64,000 nt of DNA from CAMLQK01 sp035690865 (lineage in GTDB: Bacteria > Patescibacteriota > Saccharimonadia > Saccharimonadales > UBA4665): the NCBI GenBank assembly GCA_035690865.1, contig DASSKE010000003.1, positions 124,001-188,000 of the forward strand, read 5' to 3'. Shown here piece after piece: positions 15,277 to 23,801 of the stretch; positions within the stretch are counted from its first letter, which is position 1, and every line of letters starts with the position of its first letter. The notes under the pieces are model-generated. The model had not been told where the DNA came from. It made no database searches and saw nothing but the letters and a program-made list of their open reading frames with translations. Both the position numbers and the translations under genes were made by a program.

Positions 15277-17259
15277 ATGGACAACCAACGAGTACAAATA
15301 ATCGAACGACTAAAGCAGGCCAATAACATCTTAGTTACGGTAAGCAATAGCCCTTCGGTTGACCAGTTGGCTGCCTGTATTGGTTTGACCCTTGCCCTCA
15401 ACAAGGCAGGTAAGCATGCCACGGCTGTGTTCAGCGGCAATATTCCGTCCACGCTTGAATTTCTCCAGCCTGAAAAAACTATCGAGAAAAATACTGATTC
15501 CTTGCAAGATTTTATTATTGCCCTCGATAAGTCCAAGGCCGACAAGCTTCGCTACAAAGTAGAAGACCGTGTGGTAAAGATCTTTATTACACCGTACCGC
15601 TCGTCTATCAACCAGAACGACCTTGAGTTTAGTCAGGGTGATTTTAATGTAGACGCAGTGCTCGCCATTGGCGTGCACTCTCAGGGTGAGCTTGACCACG
15701 TAATTACCGCGCATGGCCGCATTCTGCATGATGCAACAGTGATGTGTGTAAACATCGCTCCTGGCGGTGACTTAGGGAGTATTAACTGGCTGGAGCCGGC
15801 GGCCAGCAGCCTTTCAGAACTCTCAGTTCATATTATTAATGGTCTTGATCAAAAACTTATTGATGGTCAAATTGCCACGGCGTTCCTCACGGGTATCGTG
15901 GCCGAAACAGATCGCTTTAGTAACCAGCGTACCGCACCGCAAACTATGAGTGTGAGCGCCCAGCTTATGGCCGCTGGCGCCAACCAGCAGCTTGTTGCCA
16001 CTAAGCTCGAAGAGCCAGCTCCAGCACCGCAGACTCCTTTGTACGAGAGCGAAGCTGGTGGTTTACAGCACCCTGGCGAGCAGGCACAGTCACCAACTTT
16101 GCCGCTTCCTCCGCCCAAAAAGCCCGAAGACGGCACCATAGAGATTCCGCATGACGAGAACAAACCTCCTGAGCCGACTCCTGCATTGCCGCAGGAAGCG
16201 GAGCAAGAAGATTCGCTCGCGCCGCAAATTCATATTGATGAACAAGGGCAGTTAATCCGTCCTAAAGAAGAAACACCTGAGGCAGAGCTGCCGCCAATTA
16301 AGCGCGAGCGCGAAGATAGTTCACATATGATAACCGAGCCGCCTACGTTTGGTACGCCGCCAATGACCGCTAACACTACCCCCGAAAAAGATGACGAAGA
16401 CGAAGCGTCAGGCGGTTTTAAGCTGCCCGAAATCGGTTTGCTCAACCGTGAGCCGTTACCAGGCCAAGCACAACCTGAGGATAAACCACAGGATGACACG
16501 CATGCTCGTTTTGAGCCGCCACATCCTCCTGGCACTACCTTCAATCCGCAAGCTTTTGGCGCCCAGGAAGTCGAAACTTCGGCACCCACTGGCCCTACGG
16601 CAATGCCTAGCGCAGGCCTTATGCCACCACCAACAACTGTTCAGCCTACGGTGCCCCCCGAGTCAAAGCCCGCCGATGTAACGCAAAACGACACCGAAGA
16701 TGATGAAGACGAAGAAGATCAGGACCAAATTGGTTCAAATCCGGCTATAGTGGGCAGCACTGTTTCGCCCCAATTATCACCGGCCGCAGCCGAAGATGCC
16801 AGCAAAACACTTTCGCAGATTGAGCAGGACGTTAATAGCCCGCATTTAAGCGGTGCTACCGAGCCGGCCGCCAGTAGTCAACCAGCGCCAGCCTTACCAG
16901 CCTTTGATTTGCAGCCGCCTGCTAGTTCGGGCCAGTCTTCTATTGCTTTGCCAGGTGAGCCGGTTATTCAACCTCTTTCAGCCCAGTCTGAACCTGCTCC
17001 GGACGTTAGCAATGCCCGCGACGCAGTGGCAGAGGCACTCGGCAGCGCCAACAATCAGCCCCTGGAGCCTATTCAGGCCCTTAATGCTCAGCCACTTTCA
17101 GACTCATTAAACACTGCACAGCCTGCTCCAGCGCCCCAGCCAGCAATGCCAGCTTCGCCGCCACCATTTAGTGTGCCATCGCCTACGTACGGCACGCCTG
17201 GCCAACCGCCGGCCAGCCCGCCTCCAATGATGCCTCCGGCGTATCCTCCGCAGGTGTAG
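15277..17259 (+). CDS. DHH-phosphoesterase-like protein with degenerate active site and long disordered tail
   Basis: A 660-aa protein. Residues 1-235 follow the N-terminal DHH fold of NrnA-type nanoRNases (NNILVTVSNSPSVDQLAACI, AVLAIGVHSQGELDHV, ATAFLTGIVAETDRFSN). Most metal-binding residues are gone: the first motif (normally with two Asp) keeps one Asp, DHH is replaced by VHSQGEL, and GIxTDTG reads GIVAETD. A catalytic role is thus doubtful. Residues about 240-660 are Pro/Glu/Asp/Gln-rich, with runs such as DDEDEEDQDQ, and end in PPMMPPAYPPQV: intrinsically disordered. The position just before truB matches the conserved nrnA-truB order. SD AAGGA precedes ATG 15277. Confidence 0.7.
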   Translation: MDNQRVQIIERLKQANNILVTVSNSPSVDQLAACIGLTLALNKAGKHATAVFSGNIPSTLEFLQPEKTIEKNTDSLQDFIIALDKSKADKLRYKVEDRVVKIFITPYRSSINQNDLEFSQGDFNVDAVLAIGVHSQGELDHVITAHGRILHDATVMCVNIAPGGDLGSINWLEPAASSLSELSVHIINGLDQKLIDGQIATAFLTGIVAETDRFSNQRTAPQTMSVSAQLMAAGANQQLVATKLEEPAPAPQTPLYESEAGGLQHPGEQAQSPTLPLPPPKKPEDGTIEIPHDENKPPEPTPALPQEAEQEDSLAPQIHIDEQGQLIRPKEETPEAELPPIKREREDSSHMITEPPTFGTPPMTANTTPEKDDEDEASGGFKLPEIGLLNREPLPGQAQPEDKPQDDTHARFEPPHPPGTTFNPQAFGAQEVETSAPTGPTAMPSAGLMPPPTTVQPTVPPESKPADVTQNDTEDDEDEEDQDQIGSNPAIVGSTVSPQLSPAAAEDASKTLSQIEQDVNSPHLSGATEPAASSQPAPALPAFDLQPPASSGQSSIALPGEPVIQPLSAQSEPAPDVSNARDAVAEALGSANNQPLEPIQALNAQPLSDSLNTAQPAPAPQPAMPASPPPFSVPSPTYGTPGQPPASPPPMMPPAYPPQV

Positions 17260-17265
17260 TATAAT
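17260..17265 (+). promoter_or_regulatory. -10 element of truB
   Basis: TATAAT ends 8 nt before ATG 17274, directly after the upstream stop, with no SD sequence; leaderless start. Confidence 0.6.
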
Positions 17266-17273
17266 GACGCCGT

Positions 17274-17972
17274 ATGAATGGCATCTTGCTTGTTGATAAA
17301 CCCAAAGGCTGGACCTCGTTTGATGTTGTCGGCCGAGTGCGCCGCATCGCGAGCCACTCACCGTTAAGCACGTCTAATAAAAAGCGCTTCCCAGTGGGGC
17401 ATACCGGTACGCTTGACCCCTTGGCAACCGGCTTGCTTGTGCTTTTGCTTGGTACGTATACTAAGCAGGCGCCATCGCTTACTAAGCTCGACAAGACCTA
17501 CGAAGTAGTGATGCATCTTGGCCAGACCTCAACAACCGGCGATTCTGAAGGCGAGCTTACCGATGTATCCGACAATCAGCCCAGCCAGAGCCAAATTGTA
17601 GCGGCTATGAAAGAATTTACCGGTGATATTATGCAAATACCACCTATCTACTCAGCGATCAAAATTAATGGGCAACGTGCCTATAAGCTGGCCAGAGAGG
17701 GTAAAGCTCCTCAAATGAAGCCGCGGCCGGCGCACATTGACCGCATCGTGCTTACGTCATACGAGTATCCCTTGGTGCATTTTACGACCGACGTTTCCAG
17801 CGGCACCTACATTCGGTCGCTTGTTGAGGACATCGGCAAAGCACTGGGTACAGGCGCCTATATGGCCGATTTGCGCCGCACACGAGTGGGGCGGTTTACT
17901 ATTGAAGATGCGATTTCTATAGACGACAGTCTTACCGACCAGCAAATAGCCAGCGCCTTACGTAACATATAG
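17274..17972 (+). CDS. truB: tRNA pseudouridine-55 synthase
   Basis: A 232-aa enzyme that converts U55 of tRNA to pseudouridine. The catalytic motif GHTGTLDPLATGLL has the essential Asp, and the other TruB blocks are present (GILLVDKPKGWTSFDVV, PPIYSAIKINGQRAYKLAR, SSGTYIRSLVEDIG). It is shorter than E. coli TruB because the C-terminal PUA domain is missing, so substrate recognition rests on the catalytic domain. It lies downstream of the DHH-like gene. A leaderless -10 precedes ATG 17274. Confidence 0.95.
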   Translation: MNGILLVDKPKGWTSFDVVGRVRRIASHSPLSTSNKKRFPVGHTGTLDPLATGLLVLLLGTYTKQAPSLTKLDKTYEVVMHLGQTSTTGDSEGELTDVSDNQPSQSQIVAAMKEFTGDIMQIPPIYSAIKINGQRAYKLAREGKAPQMKPRPAHIDRIVLTSYEYPLVHFTTDVSSGTYIRSLVEDIGKALGTGAYMADLRRTRVGRFTIEDAISIDDSLTDQQIASALRNI

Positions 17973-17984
17973 ATCTTACATAAG

Positions 17985-17993
17985 TGATATACT
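17985..17993 (+). promoter_or_regulatory. Extended -10 of the DUF1353 gene
   Basis: TG-A-TATACT with a short leader of about 10 nt that includes AAGGGG before ATG 18011. Confidence 0.55.
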
Positions 17994-18010
17994 AGCAAAA
18001 AGGGGATGCT

Positions 18011-18568
18011 ATGCCATTCAGCGACGTTCAGGTCACCGTCAAACAAATTGATAAGGATACCTGGGAGTTAGTTGACACCGTTGAATACATAGCTGCTACT
18101 CGTCATTTTGTCGTTCCAAAGGGTTTTAGGACCGACTTTGCTTCTGTGCCGCAATTGCTCATTTGGTTTGTGCCGCGCTACGGGGTGTATACCAAGTCGG
18201 CCATTTTGCACGACTATATGTATAAACGTGCCGACATTTCCAAAGCCGATGCCGATGGCATCTTTCGGCGCTCCATGCGTGAACTTGGCGTGCCGTTCTT
18301 ACGCCGCTGGCTCATGTGGGCGGCAGTCCGGTTATTTGGATCACACTTACAGGGGATTAGCTTTAAGGGTCTGTGGCGGGTTAGCCTCCTAACGGTGCTC
18401 GGCTTTATACTCCTGTTTGTTCCGGTAGCAGTAATGACCTTGTCACTCCTTGGCTTTTGGCTGCTCGAGATGTTCCTTTTTATTGTTTTTTGGATTGCTA
18501 AAAAAGTGCATCACCGGCCGCAGCGGCAGCTCAATAAGCCAGATATCCTTGGCCCCCTCAACCGTTAG
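18011..18568 (+). CDS. DUF1353 family membrane protein
   Basis: A 185-aa protein. Residues 1-105 match the phage-associated DUF1353 pattern: VPKGFRTDFASVP, then SAILHDYMYKR, with conserved Asp, His and Asp-Tyr residues that could form a metal site. Residues about 118-165 are very hydrophobic (two transmembrane helices), followed by a basic tail. Stand-alone DUF1353 proteins are usually soluble phage tail-region proteins, so the membrane extension is unusual. Function is unknown. The start is supported by AAAAAGGGG and an upstream extended -10. Confidence 0.7.
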   Translation: MPFSDVQVTVKQIDKDTWELVDTVEYIAATRHFVVPKGFRTDFASVPQLLIWFVPRYGVYTKSAILHDYMYKRADISKADADGIFRRSMRELGVPFLRRWLMWAAVRLFGSHLQGISFKGLWRVSLLTVLGFILLFVPVAVMTLSLLGFWLLEMFLFIVFWIAKKVHHRPQRQLNKPDILGPLNR

Positions 18569-18586
18569 ATGTTGCATAAATTATCC

Positions 18587-18615
18587 TTGCCACAGAAGGC
18601 GCTGCACGGTACAGT
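18587..18615 (+). promoter_or_regulatory. Promoter of the helicase gene
   Basis: TTGCCA (18587-18592), a 17-bp spacer and TACAGT (18610-18615). The -10 ends 8 nt before ATG 18624 and no SD is present, so a leaderless start is predicted. Confidence 0.65.
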
Positions 18616-18623
18616 ACGCCGAA

Positions 18624-20255
18624 ATGCGTGAACTGACCGAGCAAAGAAACTACCAAGTATCACCGGAACGGCGGCAAGAGGTTGCCGGTTTTGTGCAGCA
18701 GCGACTTGGCCTCAACTCGCTGGAGATTATCGAAAGCGGCCATGACATCGACTTTGGCCAGACACCCGACAATGGTTTTCAGGCACGTAGTTATCAACTT
18801 GATGCGTGGGGTAGGCTCTGGGATCATCGCCAGGCAGGGCAGGATCGTCGGCTGTTACATATGGCCACTGGCCTTGGCAAAACCACTGTGGCTGGTATAG
18901 ATATGCTTAAATTCCAAGATGAATGCGCCCGCCAAAAACCATCGCTAACGCCGCGCATGCTCTACGTTTCGCATAAGCGCGAGATTAACGAGCAGGCTGC
19001 CGAGTCTCTGCAAGGTCTTGCGCCAGACTTAGACCTGGCGATACTCGACGGCCGCAACCGGCGCTTGCCGGACGTAGACGTTACATTTGGTACTTTCCAG
19101 CTGTTGCGCAACCGGCTGGACCGGATTGACCCGCAGAGCTTCGAATATATTGTTTGGGACGAAGGGCACCATATTGAGGCCGACACCTATCGTCAGGTAG
19201 TAGATCATTTTACACCGTTAGACGAGATGGCCATTACCGCTACGCCCGATCGTGCCGACGGACGTGATATTCGTACCTATTTTGGCAAGGCGGTGTACAG
19301 CAAGGGGCTGGCCGAAGCTATGGCCGAGGGCTGGCTTTCGAGTGTCGACTACCGTGTGTTGCTCGATCAATCGGTAAAAGACAAACTCACTGCCAAGGGT
19401 GCGCCAATAACCGCTACTCGCGTCAAAAAAATACTTGCCGGCGCCAAGTTACCGCCGGATATTCTAGCTCAAGATATTCGTAACGAAATCGCCGAAATGG
19501 GCTTAGATAACCCCAAAACAATCGTTTTTGCCCAAACCATCGACCGAGCCGATATGCTGGCAGAAAGGCTCAAGGGTGCTGCATACCACGGCAATGTCCA
19601 CCTCGCTAAGCGGCGCGAAATACTCGAAGATTTTAGGGCCGGTCGGTTGCAGACCATTGTTACCAGAGATATGTTCAACGAAGGCGTGGACATTCCTGAC
19701 GCCGAGCTTATCGTTTTTGACCGCAGCACTCAAAGCCGAACAGTCTTTGAGCAGCAACTGGGTCGGGGCTTGCGCCGCGCACCAGGAAAGAAAAAGGTGT
19801 ACGTTTTAGACTATGCCGGAACCATTGACCGCATCACTATGCTTCGCGACCTAAGCCAGCAGATTAGGCGCCATCCGGCTCGCCGCAAAAAAGTACAGGC
19901 CGACCGCACCAAGCATTCCTCACTTACGGTATATGACGAGGTGCCCAATGGCTTTACGTTCGATAAAGTGGCAGAGGATGTGGTTAAGAGGCTACAGCCA
20001 GTGAGTCGCGAAGAGTACCTCGAGCGCGCCCGGATGCTGATGGAGCAAAAAGCTCTAGCCCCACACTCAGTCCCAGAGCAGCCTACCATAATGAGTATTG
20101 GCGATTTTTGTCGTTCAACAGGGATAAGACAGGCTACTTTGTTGCGGGTGATCCGGCGCAATGGCATTCCGATGGAAAGAATTCCCGGTGGAACCGGCGT
20201 TGGCTTTAACGAACGGGCACAACAGATGTTAATGGAGCACTTCAAAATACAGTAA
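18624..20255 (+). CDS. DEAD/DEAH-box helicase (ResIII/SF2) with C-terminal HTH
   Basis: A 543-aa superfamily 2 helicase. Motif I is MATGLGKTT (about 80-88), motif II DEGHH (a DEAH variant), motif III ITATPDR; the second RecA domain has TIVTRDMFNEGVDIP and motif VI QQLGRGLRR. The C-terminal 50 residues (SIGDFCRSTGIRQATLLRVI, then RRNGIPMERIPGG) look like a MerR-type or excisionase-like helix-turn-helix, suggesting site or structure targeting. It resembles the translocase parts of restriction and repair helicases; no nuclease or methylase neighbour is present. The start is set by the leaderless promoter and no SD; an in-frame upstream extension overlaps the previous gene and looks spurious. Confidence 0.8.
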   Translation: MRELTEQRNYQVSPERRQEVAGFVQQRLGLNSLEIIESGHDIDFGQTPDNGFQARSYQLDAWGRLWDHRQAGQDRRLLHMATGLGKTTVAGIDMLKFQDECARQKPSLTPRMLYVSHKREINEQAAESLQGLAPDLDLAILDGRNRRLPDVDVTFGTFQLLRNRLDRIDPQSFEYIVWDEGHHIEADTYRQVVDHFTPLDEMAITATPDRADGRDIRTYFGKAVYSKGLAEAMAEGWLSSVDYRVLLDQSVKDKLTAKGAPITATRVKKILAGAKLPPDILAQDIRNEIAEMGLDNPKTIVFAQTIDRADMLAERLKGAAYHGNVHLAKRREILEDFRAGRLQTIVTRDMFNEGVDIPDAELIVFDRSTQSRTVFEQQLGRGLRRAPGKKKVYVLDYAGTIDRITMLRDLSQQIRRHPARRKKVQADRTKHSSLTVYDEVPNGFTFDKVAEDVVKRLQPVSREEYLERARMLMEQKALAPHSVPEQPTIMSIGDFCRSTGIRQATLLRVIRRNGIPMERIPGGTGVGFNERAQQMLMEHFKIQ

Positions 20256-20259
20256 CCTC

Positions 20260-20288
20260 TTGCATAAGGTGTGGATATCTGGTAAACT
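20260..20288 (+). promoter_or_regulatory. Promoter of rpsO
   Basis: TTGCAT (20260-20265), a 17-bp spacer and TAAACT (20283-20288) preceded by TGG (extended -10). The -10 ends 9 nt before ATG 20298, with no SD sequence, so a leaderless ribosomal-protein mRNA is predicted. Confidence 0.75.
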
Positions 20289-20297
20289 GGACGCAGT

Positions 20298-20564
20298 ATG
20301 ATTACAAGTGAGAAAAAACAAGCGGTTGTTAAAGACCTGCAAAGCCACAAAACCGACACCGGTAGTGCTGCTGTCCAGGTTGGTGTTGCAACCGAACGCA
20401 TCAAAGAACTGACAGAACACCTTAAAAGCAACAAGAAAGATTTTGCTGCTCGTCGCGGTTTGTTGCAGCTTGTAGGTCGCCGCAAGCGCCTGCTTCGCTA
20501 CATTGCCGATAAAGACGGCCAGGCATACCTTGACCTTATTGCTAAGCTCGGTATTCGCCGTTAG
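20298..20564 (+). CDS. rpsO: 30S ribosomal protein S15
   Basis: An 88-aa ribosomal protein that binds 16S rRNA early in small-subunit assembly. Recognised by TGSAAVQVGVATERIKELTE, then HLKSNKKDFAARRGLLQLVG and RRKRLLRYI, covering the full family length. The pnp gene follows, the widely conserved rpsO-pnp order. The start is preceded by a -35/extended -10 promoter and no SD. Confidence 0.97.
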   Translation: MITSEKKQAVVKDLQSHKTDTGSAAVQVGVATERIKELTEHLKSNKKDFAARRGLLQLVGRRKRLLRYIADKDGQAYLDLIAKLGIRR

Positions 20565-20578
20565 TGCATAGACTCCAC

Positions 20579-20598
20579 GGCCTCGACCACTCGAGGCC
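20579..20598 (+). other. Perfect hairpin after rpsO
   Basis: An 8-bp stem GGCCTCGA/TCGAGGCC with loop CCAC and no following T-run. It may be a 3' stabiliser or processing site between rpsO and pnp (compare the RNase III site in E. coli), or a weak terminator. Confidence 0.55.
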
Positions 20599-20672
20599 CC
20601 AAGCTTGTGCACGTTAACATCGTTTGAAACTTCATTGATCAGCGAGGCGAACAACAGGGCATATAACGATAT

Positions 20673-20687
20673 GTGTATGATATACAC
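20673..20687 (+). promoter_or_regulatory. Palindromic promoter-like element in the pnp leader
   Basis: GTGTAT and ATACAC flank GAT and overlap an extended -10-like TG-A-TATACA (20678-20686). It could start a pnp transcript with a leader of about 140 nt; the remaining leader (20566-20830) contains no credible gene. Confidence 0.35.
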
Positions 20688-20830
20688 AGTGCCAATCGTC
20701 GCAATATGTAAGCAGGTACAGACCAGATATATACCTCCAAATAGCCAGATGCACAAGGTAGGAGCATATATATTTGCACCGTGTCTGCTTACGCTATCAA
20801 AAACTCAGACAGAAAGGTCTTATAAAGAAC

Positions 20831-22966
20831 GTGGGACAAATCATAAACCCGTTTGGTAAAAACATCATCTCAGTATCGACTGACTTTTGTGGTCATAAAC
20901 TTGAACTCGAGATCAATCGCGTCGGCTTTCGCACCAGCGCTTCGGTCGTTGCCCGTTACCGCGACACCGTCGTGCTTGGTACGGCAATGGTTGGCAATAA
21001 ACCAGTGAGCATGGATTACTTCCCGCTCAGCATCGACTACGAAGAAAAAATGTATGCAGCAGGCAAGATCAGCGGCTCGCGTTTTATTAAGCGCGAAGGC
21101 CGGCCTAGCGATGACGCCATTCTTATTGGCCGGATCATCGACCGCCCAATTCGCCCATTGTGGCCAAAGGGCTACCGCCACGAAGTGCAGGGTGTGGCAA
21201 CCGTACTTAGCATGGACCCAAGTTTCCGCCCTGATATGATCGCCATGATCGCTATGAGTGCCGCCTTTATGCTGACCGGCGCTCCATTTGAGGGGCCAGT
21301 AGCCGGTGTGCGTGTAGGCATGGTAAACGGCCAGTACAAGGCGTTTGCGACTGCACAGGAACTTGACGAAGGCAAGCTCGACCTTGTGGTTGCCGGTACC
21401 AAAGATGCCATTATGATGGTTGAAGCAGGCGCAAACGAAGCAACCGAAGACGAAGTCGCGGCTGCGCTCGAGTTTGCTCAAGAAGCAATCCAGCCGGCAA
21501 TTGCTCTGCAACAAGAGTTGGTACAAAAAGCAGGCGTAGAGCCACAGGAGTATGAACTGAGTCTCCCGAGTGAGGATGTGCAAAAAGCTGTGGACAATTT
21601 CCTGGAAGGGAAGATGGGCGACAAACTGCGCGCACCAATGGCTGAGCGTCACCAGCGAATGCACGAGCTGCGTGAAGCAATGCTTAATCACTTTAAAGAA
21701 GAGCTTGGCGAAGACGAATTTGAGGCTGTAAAGCGCGACTACGAAGACGCCTTTGCTACCGCTGCCAACAAGGATGTGCGCAAGGGCATTCTGCAAGATG
21801 GCGTCCGCCCTGACGGCCGTAACTTTACCGAGATTCGCCCGCTTTCTAGCGAAATTGGTTTCTTGCCACGCGCCCACGGTTCCAGCCTGTTTACCCGCGG
21901 CCTAACCCAGGCGATGAATGTCGTTACTCTGGCGCCGCTCAGTTATGCACAGATTGTCGACACGATGGAAAAAGAAGGTGAACGCCGATACATGCATCAC
22001 TACAACGCACCGGGCTATACCGTAGGCGAAGTAAAGCGTCTTGGCTCCCCTGGCCGCCGCGAAATTGGCCACGGTTACCTTGCCGAACGTGCCTTGGTAG
22101 CCGTACTCCCCGATGAGGAAACCTTCCCATACACCATCCGTTCGGTCACCGAGATTATGAGCCAGAACGGCTCAACCAGTATGGCGGCAACTTGTTCCAG
22201 TTGTATGGCACTTATGGACGCCGGCGTACCACTTAAAGCACCCGTTAGCGGCATTGCCATGGGTCTTATGAAGGACGGTGACACCATTGTGATTCTGAGC
22301 GATATTGCTGATGCAGAAGACTTTGCCGGTGACATGGACTTTAAAGTTACCGGTACCAGCAAAGGTATTACTGCATTGCAGATGGACATGAAGGTCCATG
22401 GCTTGCCTGTAAAAGTTTTGCGGCAGGCGCTTACGCAAGCAAAAGAGGGCCGCGCCCACATTTTGGACCACATGCTAAGCGTTATTGCTCAGCCAAAGAG
22501 CGACCTCAGCCCGTATGCTCCTCGTGTTGAGACCATCCACATTAACCCTGATAAAATCCGTGAAGTTATTGGTAAGGGCGGCGAAACGATCCAGAAGATT
22601 ACAGCCGAAACCGGTGCCGAAATCGACATCAAAGACACTGGCGCTATTATGATTGCCAGCCCAGACGGCGCAAGCATCGAAAAGGCTAAGCAGTGGATCC
22701 AGAGCATCACCGAAGAGCCAGAAGTCGGCAAGATCTACAAAGATGTGCCAGTGGTGAGTGTGCTCGACTTTGGTGCCTTTGTGCAGATTCTTCCTGGTAA
22801 AGATGGCCTCGTGCATGTTTCGGAGATTTCTGAGGAGCGGGTGAACAAGCCCAGCGATGTACTTAAAGAAGGCGATAAAGTCACTGTCAAGCTCATTGCT
22901 ATTGATGACAGGGGTCGTTTGCAGCTCAGTATGAAGGCTGCCGCCCGCGACGCTAACAAGAAATAA
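20831..22966 (+). CDS. pnp: Polyribonucleotide nucleotidyltransferase (PNPase)
   Basis: A 711-aa phosphorolytic 3'-5' exoribonuclease. Two RNase PH-like domains flank a helical domain; the second contains SDIADAEDFAGDMDFKVTGT with the catalytic Asp residues. The KH domain is at about 580-640 (IREVIGKGGETIQKI) and the S1 domain at about 645-705 (DFGAFVQILPGKDGLVHVSE). The start is taken as GTG 20831 (VGQIINPFG) because homologues begin close to this point; an in-frame TTG at 20774 adds residues unlike the family. AGAAAGG lies about 14 nt upstream. It probably works with RNase J encoded downstream. Confidence 0.95.
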   Translation: MGQIINPFGKNIISVSTDFCGHKLELEINRVGFRTSASVVARYRDTVVLGTAMVGNKPVSMDYFPLSIDYEEKMYAAGKISGSRFIKREGRPSDDAILIGRIIDRPIRPLWPKGYRHEVQGVATVLSMDPSFRPDMIAMIAMSAAFMLTGAPFEGPVAGVRVGMVNGQYKAFATAQELDEGKLDLVVAGTKDAIMMVEAGANEATEDEVAAALEFAQEAIQPAIALQQELVQKAGVEPQEYELSLPSEDVQKAVDNFLEGKMGDKLRAPMAERHQRMHELREAMLNHFKEELGEDEFEAVKRDYEDAFATAANKDVRKGILQDGVRPDGRNFTEIRPLSSEIGFLPRAHGSSLFTRGLTQAMNVVTLAPLSYAQIVDTMEKEGERRYMHHYNAPGYTVGEVKRLGSPGRREIGHGYLAERALVAVLPDEETFPYTIRSVTEIMSQNGSTSMAATCSSCMALMDAGVPLKAPVSGIAMGLMKDGDTIVILSDIADAEDFAGDMDFKVTGTSKGITALQMDMKVHGLPVKVLRQALTQAKEGRAHILDHMLSVIAQPKSDLSPYAPRVETIHINPDKIREVIGKGGETIQKITAETGAEIDIKDTGAIMIASPDGASIEKAKQWIQSITEEPEVGKIYKDVPVVSVLDFGAFVQILPGKDGLVHVSEISEERVNKPSDVLKEGDKVTVKLIAIDDRGRLQLSMKAAARDANKK

Positions 22967-22967
22967 C

Positions 22968-23189
22968 ATGAGCAAAGCTGCAAACATCCGGCCAACGTCA
23001 AGCCTTTCGTGGCACAATCAGGTAGGTGGCGCGCTCGCGTTGAGCGTTGTGTTCTTGGGCTTGGCATACCTTATGCTCTCTCGGGCTATTTTTACCGGTA
23101 GTTTGCAGCAATACGTTATGACGTTTGTATTAGTAATTCTGGCGGGTAATCGTGCCGCAACTGGTTTCAAGAACCGCCAAGGAAAGTAG
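22968..23189 (+). CDS. Small two-helix membrane protein
   Basis: A 73-aa protein with two hydrophobic segments (about 20-42 and 49-64) separated by a short loop and ending in Arg/Lys, so both ends are probably cytoplasmic. It starts directly after the pnp stop (TAAC then ATG), suggesting translational coupling. No family is recognised. Confidence 0.55.
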   Translation: MSKAANIRPTSSLSWHNQVGGALALSVVFLGLAYLMLSRAIFTGSLQQYVMTFVLVILAGNRAATGFKNRQGK

Positions 23190-23190
23190 T

Positions 23191-23799
23191 ATGAAACAGC
23201 AAGGCGCAGAAACGCGATACCACCAATCATTTTCTTGGGGAGATGAAGGCCAATTCCTTATGGCAACACTTCATGCAACACCGCACGAGGGACTTGTTGA
23301 AGCCCGGCGCCAGCCTGGTGTCCAGATTGTGGGCGGCGATCCGCTCATAGCAGGCTCGGCAGTAGCCATCGAAAGCTCTCGCAAGACAATTGAGTGGGCA
23401 ATGGATACTATCGAAGACGGTCGTCGTATCGAGTTTGTTGCACAGCATAAGCAAAAGAGTGACTTGATGGGCGGTGTCGCCCTCGCTCGATACGAAGATG
23501 ATATTAATGGCCCGGCCCGTGTTTCGCTCAGTTTTTGGCGCACGAGCGAAGTCGATGTTCGCACCATGGCTGATATGTGCCAAGCGGCTATTATGTTTAC
23601 CTCCAAAAAAACGACTTTTGGAGCTGGCATTACTGATGCCGAATTGCGCATTCCCTCAAGCGATCATCCTTCGCAACGCGTAGCCGTAGAACTTGGTGCC
23701 CGCACAACCGGCCAGCTATTCTTTAACGGTATAGAGATGCAAAACAATCCAGCGCGTGCCGCGTACCACAAATGGAGCGTTAAGGTGGGTGAGGCTTAA
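23191..23799 (+). CDS. GNAT-like acetyltransferase, tentative
   Basis: A 202-aa soluble protein. Residues about 85-190 follow the GNAT order: a strand segment with GGVALARYED, SLSFWRTSEVDVRTMADMCQ in the helix that normally follows the acetyl-CoA loop, then PSSDHPSQRVAVELGARTTG, which strongly resembles the N-x-x-S-x-x-V-x-x-x-L-G-F motif of RimJ/RimL acetyltransferases. The pyrophosphate-binding loop (normally R/Q-x-x-G-x-G/A) is not obvious, so activity is uncertain. ATG 23191 is chosen over an upstream in-frame GTG-type start because AAGGAAAG precedes it. Confidence 0.45.
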   Translation: MKQQGAETRYHQSFSWGDEGQFLMATLHATPHEGLVEARRQPGVQIVGGDPLIAGSAVAIESSRKTIEWAMDTIEDGRRIEFVAQHKQKSDLMGGVALARYEDDINGPARVSLSFWRTSEVDVRTMADMCQAAIMFTSKKTTFGAGITDAELRIPSSDHPSQRVAVELGARTTGQLFFNGIEMQNNPARAAYHKWSVKVGEA

Positions 23800-23801
23800 A
23801 T

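Noticed and set aside
17107..17361. Arg/Trp-rich minus-strand frames over the end of the disordered tail
   Set aside because: They are antisense to Pro/Ala-rich codons and overlap the truB promoter and start.
20605..20859. An 84-codon frame in the rpsO-pnp spacer
   Set aside because: No SD or suitable -10, overlaps the PNPase start, and composition is unlike neighbouring proteins.
20870..21877. A 335-codon open frame on the minus strand, fully inside pnp
   Set aside because: It mirrors the conserved PNPase frame, has His/Cys-rich composition typical of antisense shadows, and no promoter or SD.
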